Positions 49,201-61,934 of a stretch of DNA of 64,000 nt are shown here, one piece after another. This DNA is from Reticulitermes lucifugus (lineage: Eukaryota > Arthropoda > Insecta > Blattodea > Rhinotermitidae), in assembly GCA_026260175.1 (NCBI GenBank), contig JAKCWW010001668.1:312-64311 (forward strand), in the 5' to 3' direction. The position numbers were made by a program, and so were the translations under genes. The notes beneath the pieces are model-generated. The model was not told the DNA's origin. It ran no database searches and saw nothing but the letters and a program-made list of their open reading frames with translations. Numbering within the stretch: the first letter of the stretch is position 1; each line of letters opens with the position of its first letter.

Positions 49201-52054
49201 TCCCTGTTAAAGCTGATAACCTTAACACTTCCAGGACTAGACCCAAATGTACCAGTGTCTGTCTAGCATATCAAGTGAGTCATCCCTGAATATGTTTATT
49301 TCTGGACTATTTCCCTCCCCCCTTTACACAATTGTTGATTGTTGCATGTATTGTGTCACATGTTCTTTGAAAATTTGAATTTTCATGCTTGTTCAGAAAA
49401 TGTGAGTTGAAGAGGTGGTACAGAATCAAGACAATAACAAGAAGAACAGTGAAACCTGAACTGCTATTATTATTGGTATTTACAAAGTAAGTGTGGTCTG
49501 GAGGATATGTTATTGCATGAAAAATGTAGAGGTAAAAGCTTTAAGTAAAGCCCAAGTTTGATGACATGTTAACTGGGGTTAGGTAGGTTACAGCGACCAG
49601 TGTTATGTTTAGTAACTGTAAATAGAATTCAGATATTGTAAAATAAAACTCCTTTCTGCCCTTGTCAATCAGAAAAGAAGCTTTCATATTGTGTTTTCCA
49701 GTCTGCAGTATTGTGTGAATTAAATGAAATCAATACTGAGGTATATTTCATTTCATGATATGAAAGTGGGCTAGTCACATCATAAGCATTTCGTATTAAG
49801 AGTAATTAATTGTTCATTAATTTGTTGGACCCAAGATGACGTGTCTTAAATTTTTTTTATTAAAATTAAATGCAACAATGAGAGAAAAGACCCTAGTTCC
49901 ACTGTATACAGTCTCTTATAGTTTCCTTAATTATAGGAAATTATACAGGACTCTGTATCATGGCAGTCATGAATGACATTAAAAACATAACATATTGAAG
50001 AGGAAGCAAGTGAATAAAGGATGTGAATGGTGTTCTATGAATCTTTAAAAAGGTCAGCAAACACTGGAGTAGTGCTAAAGGTTGAAAAAGATTTGATTTG
50101 AATATCAGTACCTTGTGTGTTGTCATAATTTAAAACTCTATATTGAGTAGTGTTGCAGTGGAGAAGGATAAAGCTGTTAATATTTGTATAAGAAAGACTG
50201 ACATGATTTATGAGAATGTGATGACTGTGCAGTTTTATTGTTAGGGGTTTTTTTACAGACTTCCATGATATGAAATTAATTAAATATATTTAAATTAGAT
50301 TTGTGATCATAAAATATGTAGGGATGCACATTTGGCTTACATTAACTGACTGTACCAAAGATACAACACACAAGACACAAGGTGCCAAAATGCATTTGCC
50401 AGTGTAAAAGACAATGTTTAATGTGTTCATGGTTTTATGAGAATTAAATATGCAAATTCAGATAAATATTATGGAAAATGTGTAGTATATTTCATATATG
50501 GCAATTAATCTGATCTGTAGATGAATCTCTGTTAGTTCATCAGTGAAAGATACACAGAAAGGATGATACAGAATGCTGTTAGTCATAATTATGGTTCATA
50601 AACTTGGCCAGCTGAACTTGGTTACATGGATGTCTAAGCAGATTTTAGTCACCAGGCTGTTTGGAGTCTTGATTCCTTGGATTTATGGCTTACATCATTC
50701 ACAGAGCATGAGAGTTCCAGCGTGTCATTTATCATGACAATTTGTCACATTGTCTCATGTTATAGAGACATGTATAATCTTCGTACAAAATGAAGGTTCC
50801 TGATACAATCTATCATAACTTGGCTTTTCCTGTCAACTCTTAATGCAGGTCCTGGAATAATATTTTAAAATAGAATATGACCACTACCCACATCCTTCCT
50901 GAGTTATCCAAACATCCACTGTTATCTTCTCGATTCTTAGTGCAAAGTGTGGAAAGCTGCAGGAAATAAAGTCCAAAAGAACTGTAGAGTAGTCCTTGAA
51001 ATGCAGAGTATAACAGATGGAATGTAAGTAGCAGAAGAATACGGACTTTTAAGTCAAATTTTTGAAATTAAAACGTGTCCTGTGATATGGTGTCTAACAT
51101 CACACTTAGACTACAAGGCATACAGTGTATGAATTGTATACAGTTTTATACCATAAAATTGTAACGTGAACACCCAGTGACATTCAAGAATTAATTTCAG
51201 TCCACAGGTAAATACGTCTTTCAAACATCACCAGAGGCTAGAGTGGGGAAACCCCTGGGTATTCCCCCTCCCCCCAGGCTATGGTCATGTTGAAAACTGA
51301 CAAAAATGCTTGGATAGCTTTAAAATGTTTTCTAAACTCACAGAGAATCACTGAATATTTCAGTGAAAATGTGGATATTGTCATTCAGTAATCATAGCTC
51401 CATGCCTCAACAAGGAAAAGGAGAGATTATCATAACTAGTAGCAGTATTTAATTCGAGATTAACTAGTTCACCCATTCAGAAGTTGAACTTCCATAATGC
51501 AGGAGTACAGTCTGCTGAGTGGATGAAAGTTGCCGTATGTTATATGCAGTGTTTCACACTCTTGTTGAAGTTATGCACATGGCAATCATAATGTGTAATT
51601 CTTTTTTAAAATTCCATATTATTATTATTATTATTATTATAATACAGTTTTTATGTATTTTGTTGTAGCCACATGATGTAAGTGTGACTAATTGATACCT
51701 ATTTAACAGTTTTCGAACTACGGAACTCATTTTGTGAGATTGTCTGACCTGCAGTAAATTCTCAACAGACCCATCTGGCCCTGAAGTAAATAATAGCCCA
51801 CCCCAGCTTTAGAGTATTTTGACCATGATCATTGCTTGTTAAGAGGACTCTTGTATGCTGTGACACTGGTGTATAGATGGATCTCTCTTAATATGTATAT
51901 AATGAACTTTTTTTTTTAGTTGACACCATTTTATGCTAAAACCTTTAGTTCGTTGGTATCATATAATGCCATGTTGCCTTCAGTTTGATACTGGACTGCA
52001 GAGGAGTCAGATATCAGCATTGTTTAGAATAATTAATTGGGCAGTAGTTATTCT

Positions 52055-52392
52055 TATAATATTCATTCATTTCATAGTCTGTCTTGCAACAGGTCCATAC
52101 CTTCTTCCAAAGAATGTTCTCCACAGTGTGTGATCTAATGCTTCCTCTTTTAATTTCCAGTATCCTCTCATTTCCTTAACCTCATCCAGTAATTGCCTAC
52201 GTGTTCTTCTTTTTCTTCCTCCTCCTCCTTGTCTTCCCATCACTTCTGTCCTTCTTTCTTTCTTTCTTTCAATAACATGTTTTAGGAGGCAGTTGCTATG
52301 CAAGATGTGACCAATCCAGTTTGCCTTTTTTTTTATTGTATGTAGGATATTCATTTCCTCCTTGACTTTATGTTATATTTCTTCATTTTTCA
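52055..52392 (-). mobile_element. LINE 3' end (ORF2 C-terminal region), second copy
   Basis: The minus strand keeps one open stretch, MNILHTIKKKANWIGHIL, HVIERKKERRTEVMGRQ, RRQLLDEVKEMRGYWKLKEE and ALDHTLWRTFFGRRYGPVAR, the same order as at 16975-17460. Expansion of GAAA and GGA runs has altered the middle. It ends with an ATGAATGAAT tail. It lies only about 110 bp upstream of the ASB start codon. Confidence 0.75.
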
Positions 52393-52503
52393 CAATATAC
52401 TGCTCATTAAAATAACAGGCATGCTTTGTGAATCCACAGGTAGAAACATCAGTCACCATGTGGCTTTGTGTTACCTAGAAGGGAAGTGTACCACTCTGCC
52501 AAC

Positions 52504-53123
52504 ATGGGTGGAGCACTGAGTAATTTCTTCCAATCAGGAAGTGCACTTCTCTCAGCCGGTAATCATCGTGGTGTCTCAGAACACACCCGCAGCAAAGTGC
52601 GCATCATATTTGATGCTCTCCGGGCCAATCCCAGAGTTACAGTTCAGAGGCTGGAAGGGTTACTGTCACAGATACCGAAGGTAAGTCACGTAAGAAGTTT
52701 TGTACAGTCATCTGTTAAAATTGTTTCATTACCCTGCTTTTCTTCCTGAAACTGAGAAAAATTAGGCTTACAGGATTGCCATGTGTGACAGGTATTTTCT
52801 TCTTTCTGATATCCTACCATTCATCCCAATTTCCACCATTAAAGTCAAAAGTATAAAAAGGTAATAAATAACAAATAAGTCAGTACGATACCTCTACTCC
52901 CTTGGTGATGGGAGTAGAACCCGCTAGCACAATGTATGTATGAAATGTACCCTAGACAGTGGATGGTATCCACCATAATGTTCACAGGCTAGTTAGGTTG
53001 CTGTAAGGTAAAGAGTCCAATGTAAATTAGGTCACATAGTTAGACAGTCATTTGTAATATGCAGTCAGCAAAGAAAGCAGTTCTGAATTTCATGGAATAT
53101 GTCATTGTTTTTGTCATCTCTGC

Positions 53124-53154
<31 letters not shown>

Positions 53155-56100
53155 CCTGCTCCTGCTACCACTACTACTAAACACCACCCCACAACATATG
53201 AGAATATAACATCTTAACCATTGCAGAATGAAAACATCCTGTTAGTCCATAATGAAGAGGGGTATAATCTACTCCAGAAGTGTGTGGGAATTAACAGTGT
53301 TGAGATGGTTCGGTGGATCCTGTCTCGTAATCCAGATGTCAACAGAGGTGCATGCTCTTTGCCACTGCATATTGCAAGCCTCAAAGGGTAAGTAATTTTT
53401 ATGTTCTAAAGTTATGAGGTGTTACATTTTATATTAACATGAACCCTGACTGCTATTTAATATCCAGACACCATGTGCTAGTGATTAAAGTCCAGCACAT
53501 ATATTTAAATGTCAGAAGAAGAATACTTGTTGTGGTGGCTTCTCATATATAAATGTGAAATCATATATGGGCCTCGTTGTGCATATGAACGTCTGTATTC
53601 TGAAACTAAAATATGGTGTTCGCACTTAGTTCCATTGTTGTAAGTCTTCACATGCCTTTCGCTATACACATATATGCACTATAAATCTGTATACATGATA
53701 TTAAGGGTTTTATCACTTCAGTTATGTAAGATTTAAGGTTGTCACAGCAGTGAATATTAAGATTATGGTCGTCTGGAATATGACACTGTGTAGTTAGGTA
53801 GGTACTTATGAGTGTTTCTGTGATACCTTCTGCCTTCGTCTTTGGGGTATAGAGAGTGAGAGACCGTCTTTCATTAGGTCATTCACCTTGCTGAATGTGT
53901 GGAGATCAGGAAGATCATTAAGAGATGTCATAAGGAATGTCAGCTTTTTTTTTTTTTACAGATATGGATTTTCTGAAGTGATTTTTGTAGACTGCTGAAA
54001 TACAATGGCCATTGACTTGTTAACTTATTTTAATTAGGAAGGATTTTCAACTTGTCTGTTGTGTAGCTTATCTTCTTACACATCATCTTTGTAACAGACA
54101 GTATGATTGTCAATAATTCTAGTCAGGAAACTTGGAGGGACAAGATTATTTGGAAGACCTAGAGGTAGATGAGATGTGAATATTAAAGTGAATAATGAAT
54201 AAATGGGTTGGAGGTTTGGACTGGATTCATCTGGCACAGGACAGGGACCAATTTGTATGCTTTTGTGAGCATGACAATAAACTCTCAGGTTTCATAATAG
54301 GCAGAGAATTTCTTGACTTGTTGAGTGACTGTAAGCTAATGATGAAGGACATTGCTCGATGGATTTAAATAGCTAGTACACAACTCTTTAATTTATTATG
54401 TATCTGTTAAAGTTCTGTCATATGATTAATATAATTGGATATTTGTAAACAGGTATCGAGACTGTGTAGAAGCTCTGTTGAGATATGGAGCAAAGGTAGA
54501 TGTTGAAGCACGTATGTGCTGGCCTGGTCCTCACAACCAGAATTGTGAGGAGAGAGGCAAATACTGTGTGCAGGATGAGTCCATGGCTGACAGGTCAAGT
54601 GATAAATTGCAGGGTTCTCTTTTATATGCAATTGATGGTGATCAGGTAGGTGCATACTTCATTACAGACACAGAAGATTAATTGAAACTGGCATGCTTGT
54701 ATAAGAATACCATAATTTTTGTGAGAGAGACACTGTTCCAGAATCCATTCTCTAGGAGTTTCTTTGCTGTGTAGTTGAACCAAAATTGTTGGAACCAAAC
54801 TTGCATGCCCTTTTTTACAGTAAAGGTATTTGTTAGTGATTGTACACTACTGACACTGAAATTCCATTGTTATAAAGATATCATGTACAGAAACTTGTGA
54901 GTTGTCTAGAATAAGCTTCTCAATGATGTTAATGTTTACATATTTGACTGGTATTTGCAGCTGCTGGGGACATTGCTCTTACAACCGTCCATCAGTGCAG
55001 TACCCAACTCATATGCCTGTGTTTTTTGACAGTGTATTATCCCTGAATTGTGCTGATTAAGTCCTTGTTGTAATGCACCCAGTTATGAGCCATCTTTCAC
55101 CAAAAAATTTATGACACATTGCCGCCCCACCTTATGAACATATGCAGATGCCATCTTGCAGTATGGCTAGGTGCATGTGCACAAGTACAGCTAGTGTGCA
55201 ATGGCCATGTAAAAATGACATCAACACACAATATTGTTAATGATAAACAGTCCAAATTCTGGGTCATGTTGAACCACACATCAAGTATGTTACTGTGTAA
55301 CTTTGCTTTATTGTACTATTTGTGCTTACTTTGAATGTTCATCTATTACAGATTTGAAACTGCTGTATTTGTAACATTTGTAAAGTTATGCATGTGGTTC
55401 TTTTATCAGAAGCTAATTGAATATTAGAAAACTTGTGCAATGTTTAACCTTTATTGTCCTAAGAGATCATATGCTGCTCTCTAAAGTATACTGGTGAATG
55501 GCCTAGCATGCCACTTGCTGGTCTGTTTGCTTGGTAGCAATATAAATGTCCATATTTAGCCAGAGAAACTCAAGCTGTCAAGAGATAAAATTGGCATTTA
55601 AGCCCATCTCCTGAAGGAGAAATCTTTTGTTGTCTGATTTAGAATTCAGAGTTACAGAATTTTGTCATTTTTTGTTTCAGTATTATACATTTTTGGAATT
55701 AGCACATGCAGGAGTTATGTATTAGACAAGAACTTTCTAGACTTTCTGCTGATAACCTTGGAATTTTATAGATTTAATTCAAGATTTTTAGCAGTTTTTG
55801 CTGATACTTGTAGGGTTTGGGCATTACATGAGCGTGTAAAGATAGACATCGTTCTTCTTTTCAGGTTGAAGTATTAGAATTGTTACTACAACAAGGAGAA
55901 GAGCACTGGTTACCATGGCAACAAAAGCGACCCCTGTTGCAGATTGCTTGTGAACGTGGAGCATTTAACTGTGTCAAGTTTCTGGTGTCTCAGAGAACAG
56001 ACGAGATCAATCAGTGCTATGATGAATATTATCCCATCCACCAGGCAGCATTACATAACATTAAATTTCTTGATCTTCTTATCAGGTGAGTGTATAATTT

Positions 56101-59100
56101 TGTCAAATTTTTGTTCATAATTGGTAGCAGTAGTGTTTATTAATGTGTTCTAATATTAATGAAATAAATTCTGTTTTGTAAGCAAATACTGTATAAGCTG
56201 GGATTTTTTTTTCCTCATTCATTACCCGAAAAAGTGGGACTTGCCTTATAATTTCCTGAAAATTGAAGATTGTGATGCTGAGGGTGGGAGGTGTCATTTT
56301 ATATGATGCAAAGTTGTTTTCTATTCAGGTAAATGTAGTAATTACAGTACAATTTTGTTCTTCTGTATTCAGGAGGTGTTGAAATGGTATTTGTCCTGTT
56401 TTTACACCCAAAAAAGGAGACCACTTGAGCAGTAACCACTGTGAGAACGTGAGAACTTACAGGACTGTGTTGCTGTGAACTGGCTTTGTCTGCAGTTTTG
56501 TTACATTGGTTCACTTAGTACATATTTAGTGTCACCATCTTGCAAAAGGTGACCATTTAACTACAATATGCTAGTGAGTATATATTCAGGTTTAAAATTT
56601 GAATTTATCTGCTTTGCTTTGAAAACAGCAATGGTGCAGAGACAACGGTTCGTACTGCAACTCAGCAGATGACGGTGCTACATATAGTGTTTCTGATTGG
56701 TCGAAAGTCTGCTGCAGACACCCTCCAGACCTGCAAGTTACTTCTGGAACATGGTCTGCGTGAGCTCATTAATGAGCCTGATTCGTTGGGAAACACTCCT
56801 TTACATGGCTTGATTGTAAGATATGCTTTGGAAGAAGCCCGTTACGGGTATGACCACGAAAACCAGCCTTGGAATAAATGGGATGTCTTGCATCTGGTGA
56901 GTGGATGTGATGTGAATGGAGCAGGTTGCTGTAAATTGAGAAGGGGTTGAAGTACATATTTAGTTCATGGTAGAACATTTGTGGAGAGATTTAGTGACCA
57001 TACTGCTGTGGTTTGGACCATACATTGTGCTGTAAGCAGCAAGGGAGCTGCTGTAGGTCTGATACCTGCCCTACGTTCTGTTTCCACAGCTGTGATCGTG
57101 GGTGCATTGACATTTATAAGAACTTGGTAGTGCCACTACCCAGCACCACTTCTCAAAACTGACCTTCGTAGTAGGATTCACTTTCTTAGAATTTCTCATA
57201 CTCTCTTTCTCCAAAGTGTAACACAGGATAACTATGTCAGCTGATTTTTCTCTAAGGTACATGTTAACATTTTTTTCCATGTGGTCTCTTTCCTTCAGAT
57301 TTTTCCATCAGAATTTTTTATACCTTTCTCATCTCATTTATGCACCCTACATGATCCAGCCAACTGATTTAGGTAACTTTGCTGTAAACAGAAAATTGTT
57401 TCCCTTTACACTCCATTTGTAAGACAAGAATCTAATCTTGTTTTTGTTTCTGAATGTTCTAGCCCCTGTTCTGTGATTTAGTATCAGTCATTCTGGTTCT
57501 CGAAGGGTTATGACAGTGGTTGATAATACGTGTAAGAATATTATTTGTGTGTTGTCTGAGGTGCATTTGAGATGAATGGTTTTGGAAGCTGGTCATAGAT
57601 TCTCAAGAAGAATGCTGGTCTTGGGAGTTAGTTGACTTTGTCTTGCGTTGTAGGTGCGGTTTCTTCTGCAGAATGGTGCTCGTCCTTCAATAAACCAACC
57701 TGGGAATAGTGCACTTGCCTGTGTGTTGAGGCACGTTCGGGACTGGGAATTCCGCTATGAATTACTCAATATGTTGCTTCAGGAAGGAGGAAGTCCTAAT
57801 GTTGTTGGGAGAGATGGGTCTGTACCCCTCATGGTGTGTCTGGTGCCACTTATCAACAAGGATCCCCTACATCATTTTACTCACACTATGAAAGTAAGTG
57901 AATTGTAATTGATGTACCAGAAACTTAAACACAGTACAAAACTTATTTTCCTTTGGGACCATATATATTGTTTTCATTTATAGTTGATTATTAGAGTTAT
58001 TACTGAATCATTAGGCCAGTTATGCTCTGTAATACATTAGTATAGGGGTTGTATATGATGTAACAGAGAGTTCAGAATTGTAGGTCAGACTTTCATTAAT
58101 ATTAATTTGAATTTCAATATAAGGTTCTTGTTTACATTCCAGGTTTACCACAAAGACAGTGTTTGAATTGTCCAAAAGCATGTGCACCTTCGACTGCCTG
58201 ACCACTGTGATCGTATGAAACGGTGTATAGTTCTTAAAATGAGAATCCTTGAATTGAATTTGACTGTAGTAGGGAAGGATACTGATTGTAATTACATATT
58301 TTGAACTCTAAATCTTTCTGAATAATGATATGATAATAATTTAGTGGGTGTGAATTTATGTTTACAAATTTGACACATAATAGAAACTAATGTGTACTGA
58401 CTTGTTTCACAGGTTTGTTATCTGAATTGTGTACGGATTCTCTGTAAACATGGCGCAAATCCTAACTGCTCATCACGAAGCAATCTCACTCCACTTCACG
58501 TGCTGGTATTCACTGCTAGCGAAAACATCGCTCTTAATCGTGAAGAAGAAAAAGCTCAGAATTTTGAATTCATTCGCAATCTTCTGGTACTGTTGTTACA
58601 GTATGGTCTTGATCCCATTGTACGCTTCTCTCAGAGAACTCAGCATATTCTCCAGTCATTGATGGATATGGTTCAGAATGCCCGTGGTCCATCTGACCTT
58701 AATCACGTGTATGATCTGACTTTGACTTTGATACAGTATGGTGCAGATCCAAATATAAGTATTTCAACTTCAGAATCAGTGACAATTTGTCATTCACAGT
58801 CATCATTGTTCTTGAAGAAGTCATCAAACCAGATTCTATACTATTATGTAATGCTGATATGTCGTAAAGAAGAATTTTTACTGGATGTACAGCAGAGATT
58901 CGCACGTATAGTGTGGCTGTATTATTTGTGCATGAACCATCGAGAGTTGTTTTCATGTCTCAAGGTGCTATATACCCAGCAGACTGGGCTCGTGCCAGTG
59001 CGTGGGCGTGCACTCTGTAATTTGGTGCGTGAGCTATATGCACGACCAAGGACGCTCAAGCAGATCTGCCGTGTGGCCATCTATGTTGCTCTAGGAAGAC

Positions 59101-59174
59101 GCCCAGGAATGCATGTAAATAAACTACCTTTGCCAGCAGCACTCAAAGATTACATACTCAATTTTGAGCCATGA
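52504..59174 (+). CDS. Ankyrin-repeat and SOCS-box (ASB) protein
   Basis: Coding exons are 52504-52680, 53227-53387, 54453-54645, 55865-56085, 56629-56896, 57654-57893 and 58413-59174, in phase and giving 673 residues. The ATG (context CCAACATGGG) starts MGGALSNFF, which fits the N-myristoylation pattern. Many degenerate ankyrin repeats fill residues about 60-520, e.g. LPLHIASLKGYRDCVEALL, PLLQIACERGAFNCVKFL, YPIHQAALHNIKFLDLLIR, NTPLHGLIV and LTPLHVLVF. The last 55 residues form a SOCS box: an elongin BC box (TLKQICRVAIYVAL) and a Cul5 box (KLPLPAALKDYI). ASB proteins serve as substrate receptors of Cullin-5 ubiquitin ligases, binding targets through the ankyrin repeats. The substrate is unknown and I do not recognise a specific vertebrate orthologue, so no symbol is given. 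Confidence 0.88.
53112..53175. repeat. GCT/CCT triplet repeat in ASB intron 1
   Basis: A run of TGC units, then CTCCTG units and ACTACT, lies about 55 bp before the exon 2 acceptor. It is not translated in the predicted mRNA. Confidence 0.9.
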
Positions 59175-59604
59175 AGTAATTTGACTTCTACTTTATGAGC
59201 ACTACAGTTCCCTCTTATATCATTTGCACCATATTTTCAGTAAAATTTAATTTTCTGTATTGTGGTTCCACAATACCTAATGATTCAGCTATATTATAGT
59301 CATTCTATGGAATTCTGTAATGTAAGAGGTTTAGGAATACATTTACATAGTTAAGGATGGCTGATTATGAATCCTGGCAAGTTAACAGAAGTGTGTTGTG
59401 GCTGTCTAGAAAGTTCATGAATGAAAATGTGGTAATGTAAGCTTTGTAAAATGAAGTAAAAGAAATGAGGCAATATGTCTCAGTTAAGGTCTGATGTACG
59501 TGCAAGCAGAGAATTAAATTCTTTACTTCTTTAAGGGCTGGAAATTGTAGTGTAATTATTTGGCACTAGTCCAAGAGAAGAATATTTGGATCTGGATGGA
59601 TTCC

Positions 59605-59607
<3 letters not shown>

Positions 59608-59649
<42 letters not shown>
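59608..59649. repeat. AT microsatellite
   Basis: About 21 uninterrupted AT units, about 430 bp after the ASB stop codon. Confidence 0.95.
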
Positions 59650-59650
<1 letters not shown>

Positions 59651-60053
59651 GTCTGGTAACAGAGTAGCCAGATTAATTCAGCAAAACATTTATTTTATCA
59701 GTTACTATTAGTGAAGTGTCTTCACCTATGAAATACGTTCCTTCTCGCTTTGTGTACGCATTCCTGTCGTCTGTGCCGTACATGGGAATATGACTAGAAA
59801 TTATTTTGTGAAAGTCATTCCATTACTACCATCAGTTTATACTGAATCTCATCAGTGAATTCAAAACGTAATTCATTAATTGAAATTTTTAGTTATGGGA
59901 GGATATCAGATTTACATAATGCAAGATCTAGTAAGTTAATGCAGGATTCCATTACTAGTATTTGGTTCTTAGCCAGAAACTAGCTGATGCAAGAGCAGTG
60001 TCAGAAGGTGCAGTTTTGTGTTAGCCATCCCGTTGTGTACATATAATCACGCA

Positions 60054-60767
60054 AACAAGCGTATTTCTATCAGACACAATCCTTAATTTTTTTAAACACT
60101 ACATGTTTAGATCAGAAGCTGATCATATTCAGGTGTTTCAATACAAAAGTCTTAAAAACAAGGTAAAAAATGTAAATAAATTTTCAAGATCTCACCAATG
60201 ACGTAAAGAATGTATTACAATCAATTTGTATTTCTTGATGGTTTGTCGAGTAGATACAAAAAGTGCGGTGTTTTTCTTTATGAACCTTTTTAGGATACTA
60301 GTTCCTAATTAAAATATGTTAAAATCAAACTAAAATCTTTTCATTTTTAAGCCATGTATTAAACCGAGTAACTGGCTAGCCGCTTTTTTATGTTCTGTTA
60401 TTTGACGTATGACAGGATACAAGTTGCTTGTTGAGTGGTGGACATTGTAGTTTTTTGCTGCCAGATCTTAAGTCTTCGATGTTCTCTTTGTATTACGATT
60501 TATTCTACTTCACTATCCACTTATTCATGTTTTTAGTATCACTGTTTCTTAATCCAGTTTTTGCAACTTTACACTGAGGTTCAGTGACTTTGTCATTTTG
60601 TAATACATTCCTTACATCATTTGTGAGATCTCGCAAAGGTATCTACATTTTTTGCCTTGTGTTTAAGACTTTTGTATTGAAACATCTGAAGATGATCAGC
60701 TTCTGACCGAAACATGTAATGTTTGAAAGAATAATAACGGGTTGTGTCTGACAGAAATACGCTTGTT
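60054..60767. repeat. Long inverted-repeat element with hammerhead-like core
   Basis: The arms are about 167 bp each (60054-60220 and 60600-60767, inverted) around a unique 380-bp interior. Shared words include CAAGCGTATTTCT, CAGACACAA, AGAAGCTGATCAT, GTTTCAATACAAAAGTCTTA and GAATGTATTACAA. In the right arm the plus strand has CTGAAGA (60686-60692), a hairpin and GAAAC (60709-60713). No ORF is present. The size fits either a MITE or an inverted pair of terminal repeats. Confidence 0.75.
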
Positions 60768-61030
60768 GATGAGAAGGTGCAGTACCATGATACAAAATTC
60801 AGTTTTCCAATCACAGATTCTGTATTTTTCATCACAGACTTTACATTGCATATTTTGTCATTTTGTTTCTGCACTATACTGGAAAATCCAGGTCTTATTC
60901 ACATCTTAGTATCCCCCACCTAAGTGAGGTTATTCCAAAAATTCTGGACAAATTTCTTGTCTAGTTCTTCTTCACTAATTTGGGTGCTTTGTGCAAAATT
61001 TCTTCATATTTTAATATTTGTTGAAAATCA

Positions 61031-61258
61031 AATCTTTGCTCTCGTGGGATATTATGCAGCGTTGATTGGTAGTTAGTTACCAATGTTTCGGGATAACCTG
61101 TTGGTCCCATCTTCTTCAAGGGTCAAGCAATCCAAGTCCAAGAAGAATTTCTTCTTGGACTGCTTGGCCCTTGAAGATGGGACCAATAGGTTGTCCCGAA
61201 ACGTCGGTAACTAACTACCAAATCAATGCTGTATAATATCCCAGAAGAGTGAAGATCT
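61031..61258. repeat. Near-perfect 228-bp palindrome with hammerhead-like core
   Basis: The arms meet at a centre near 61148 (AGAAGAATTTCTTCT) with almost no spacer. Shared words are GGGATATTAT, TTAGTTAC, TTTCGGGA, GGTCCCATCTTC and CCAAG. On the plus strand the right arm reads CTTGAAGATGGGACC, AATAGG, TTGTCCCGAAACGTC. The arms differ by several point changes and two small indels, so the element is not brand new. Confidence 0.8.
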
Positions 61259-61891
61259 AATTTATGCCATGGCAGAAACCTGAAATCAGGCGTTGAAAGT
61301 CTGTTTGGGTATTGGTGTCCGTATTAATTGCAAACTTCCAAACTTAGAGGCTGACAATCATTTCCCATTACATGGGTCACTTTTGCACAGTTTACTCCGT
61401 TTTAAAAATTGTTGAATGGTTGGATAATTTGTATTTGTTAACATTTTTCCTTCTTGTTATATCCTTGTCATATAGAAACTTACATTATATATGTTGTTGC
61501 CTTACTATAAACTCACGGTAGTGTGTAAAATGAAATAAATTTTATTTTTCTTTGTGGTGGGGGTGGGGCATTGTAACTTACAATGTCTTGTCATTTCTGT
61601 GTTTGAAAAGTACTGTTTGTTGAGAAGGAAACAGAATACCATTTTAATAAAATTCTGGCTGCTAGTGCATAATAAACTGAATTTTATTATGCCCTATTTT
61701 TGGCTCAATGCTGTTGGGTATTCCAATTTGCTGCTCACCAGCAGTGGGACCATCTGTTTGGCAAAAGTTTTAGCAGTTATTTTATTGACATAGTTACAAG
61801 CCCTGTGCTTAAGGTTTTATGTTGGAAATTGTTTATGGAAAAGTTTGTTGCAGAGCTTGGAAAGCACTGTTTCTGGTTAGTGGTGCTCAGA

Positions 61892-61934
61892 AACTGTGCC
61901 ATGCTCATGTAGTGAACATGAGCATGGCACAGTT
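61892..61934. repeat. Perfect 19-bp hairpin
   Basis: AACTGTGCCATGCTCATGT (61892-61910), a 5-base loop AGTGA, and the exact reverse complement (61916-61934). The stem is shorter than a typical miRNA precursor, so no RNA gene is called. Confidence 0.9.

Larger units (their letters stand above)
45183..52503 (+). other. Intergenic DNA and probable 5' region of the ASB gene
   Basis: No coding exon was recognised here. A partial third copy of the TA-flanked MITE is at about 46100-46230. From about 46430 to 47480 CpG is more frequent than around it (for example ATCGGGTACCGATTTGCGG near 47365), as expected of an unmethylated insect promoter, so the ASB transcript may start near 47.4 kb. An acceptor-like TTACCTAG at 52471-52478 could begin the first coding exon. 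The interval 47.6-52.0 kb is G/T-skewed and otherwise featureless; a LINE end is at 52055-52392. Confidence 0.4.
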
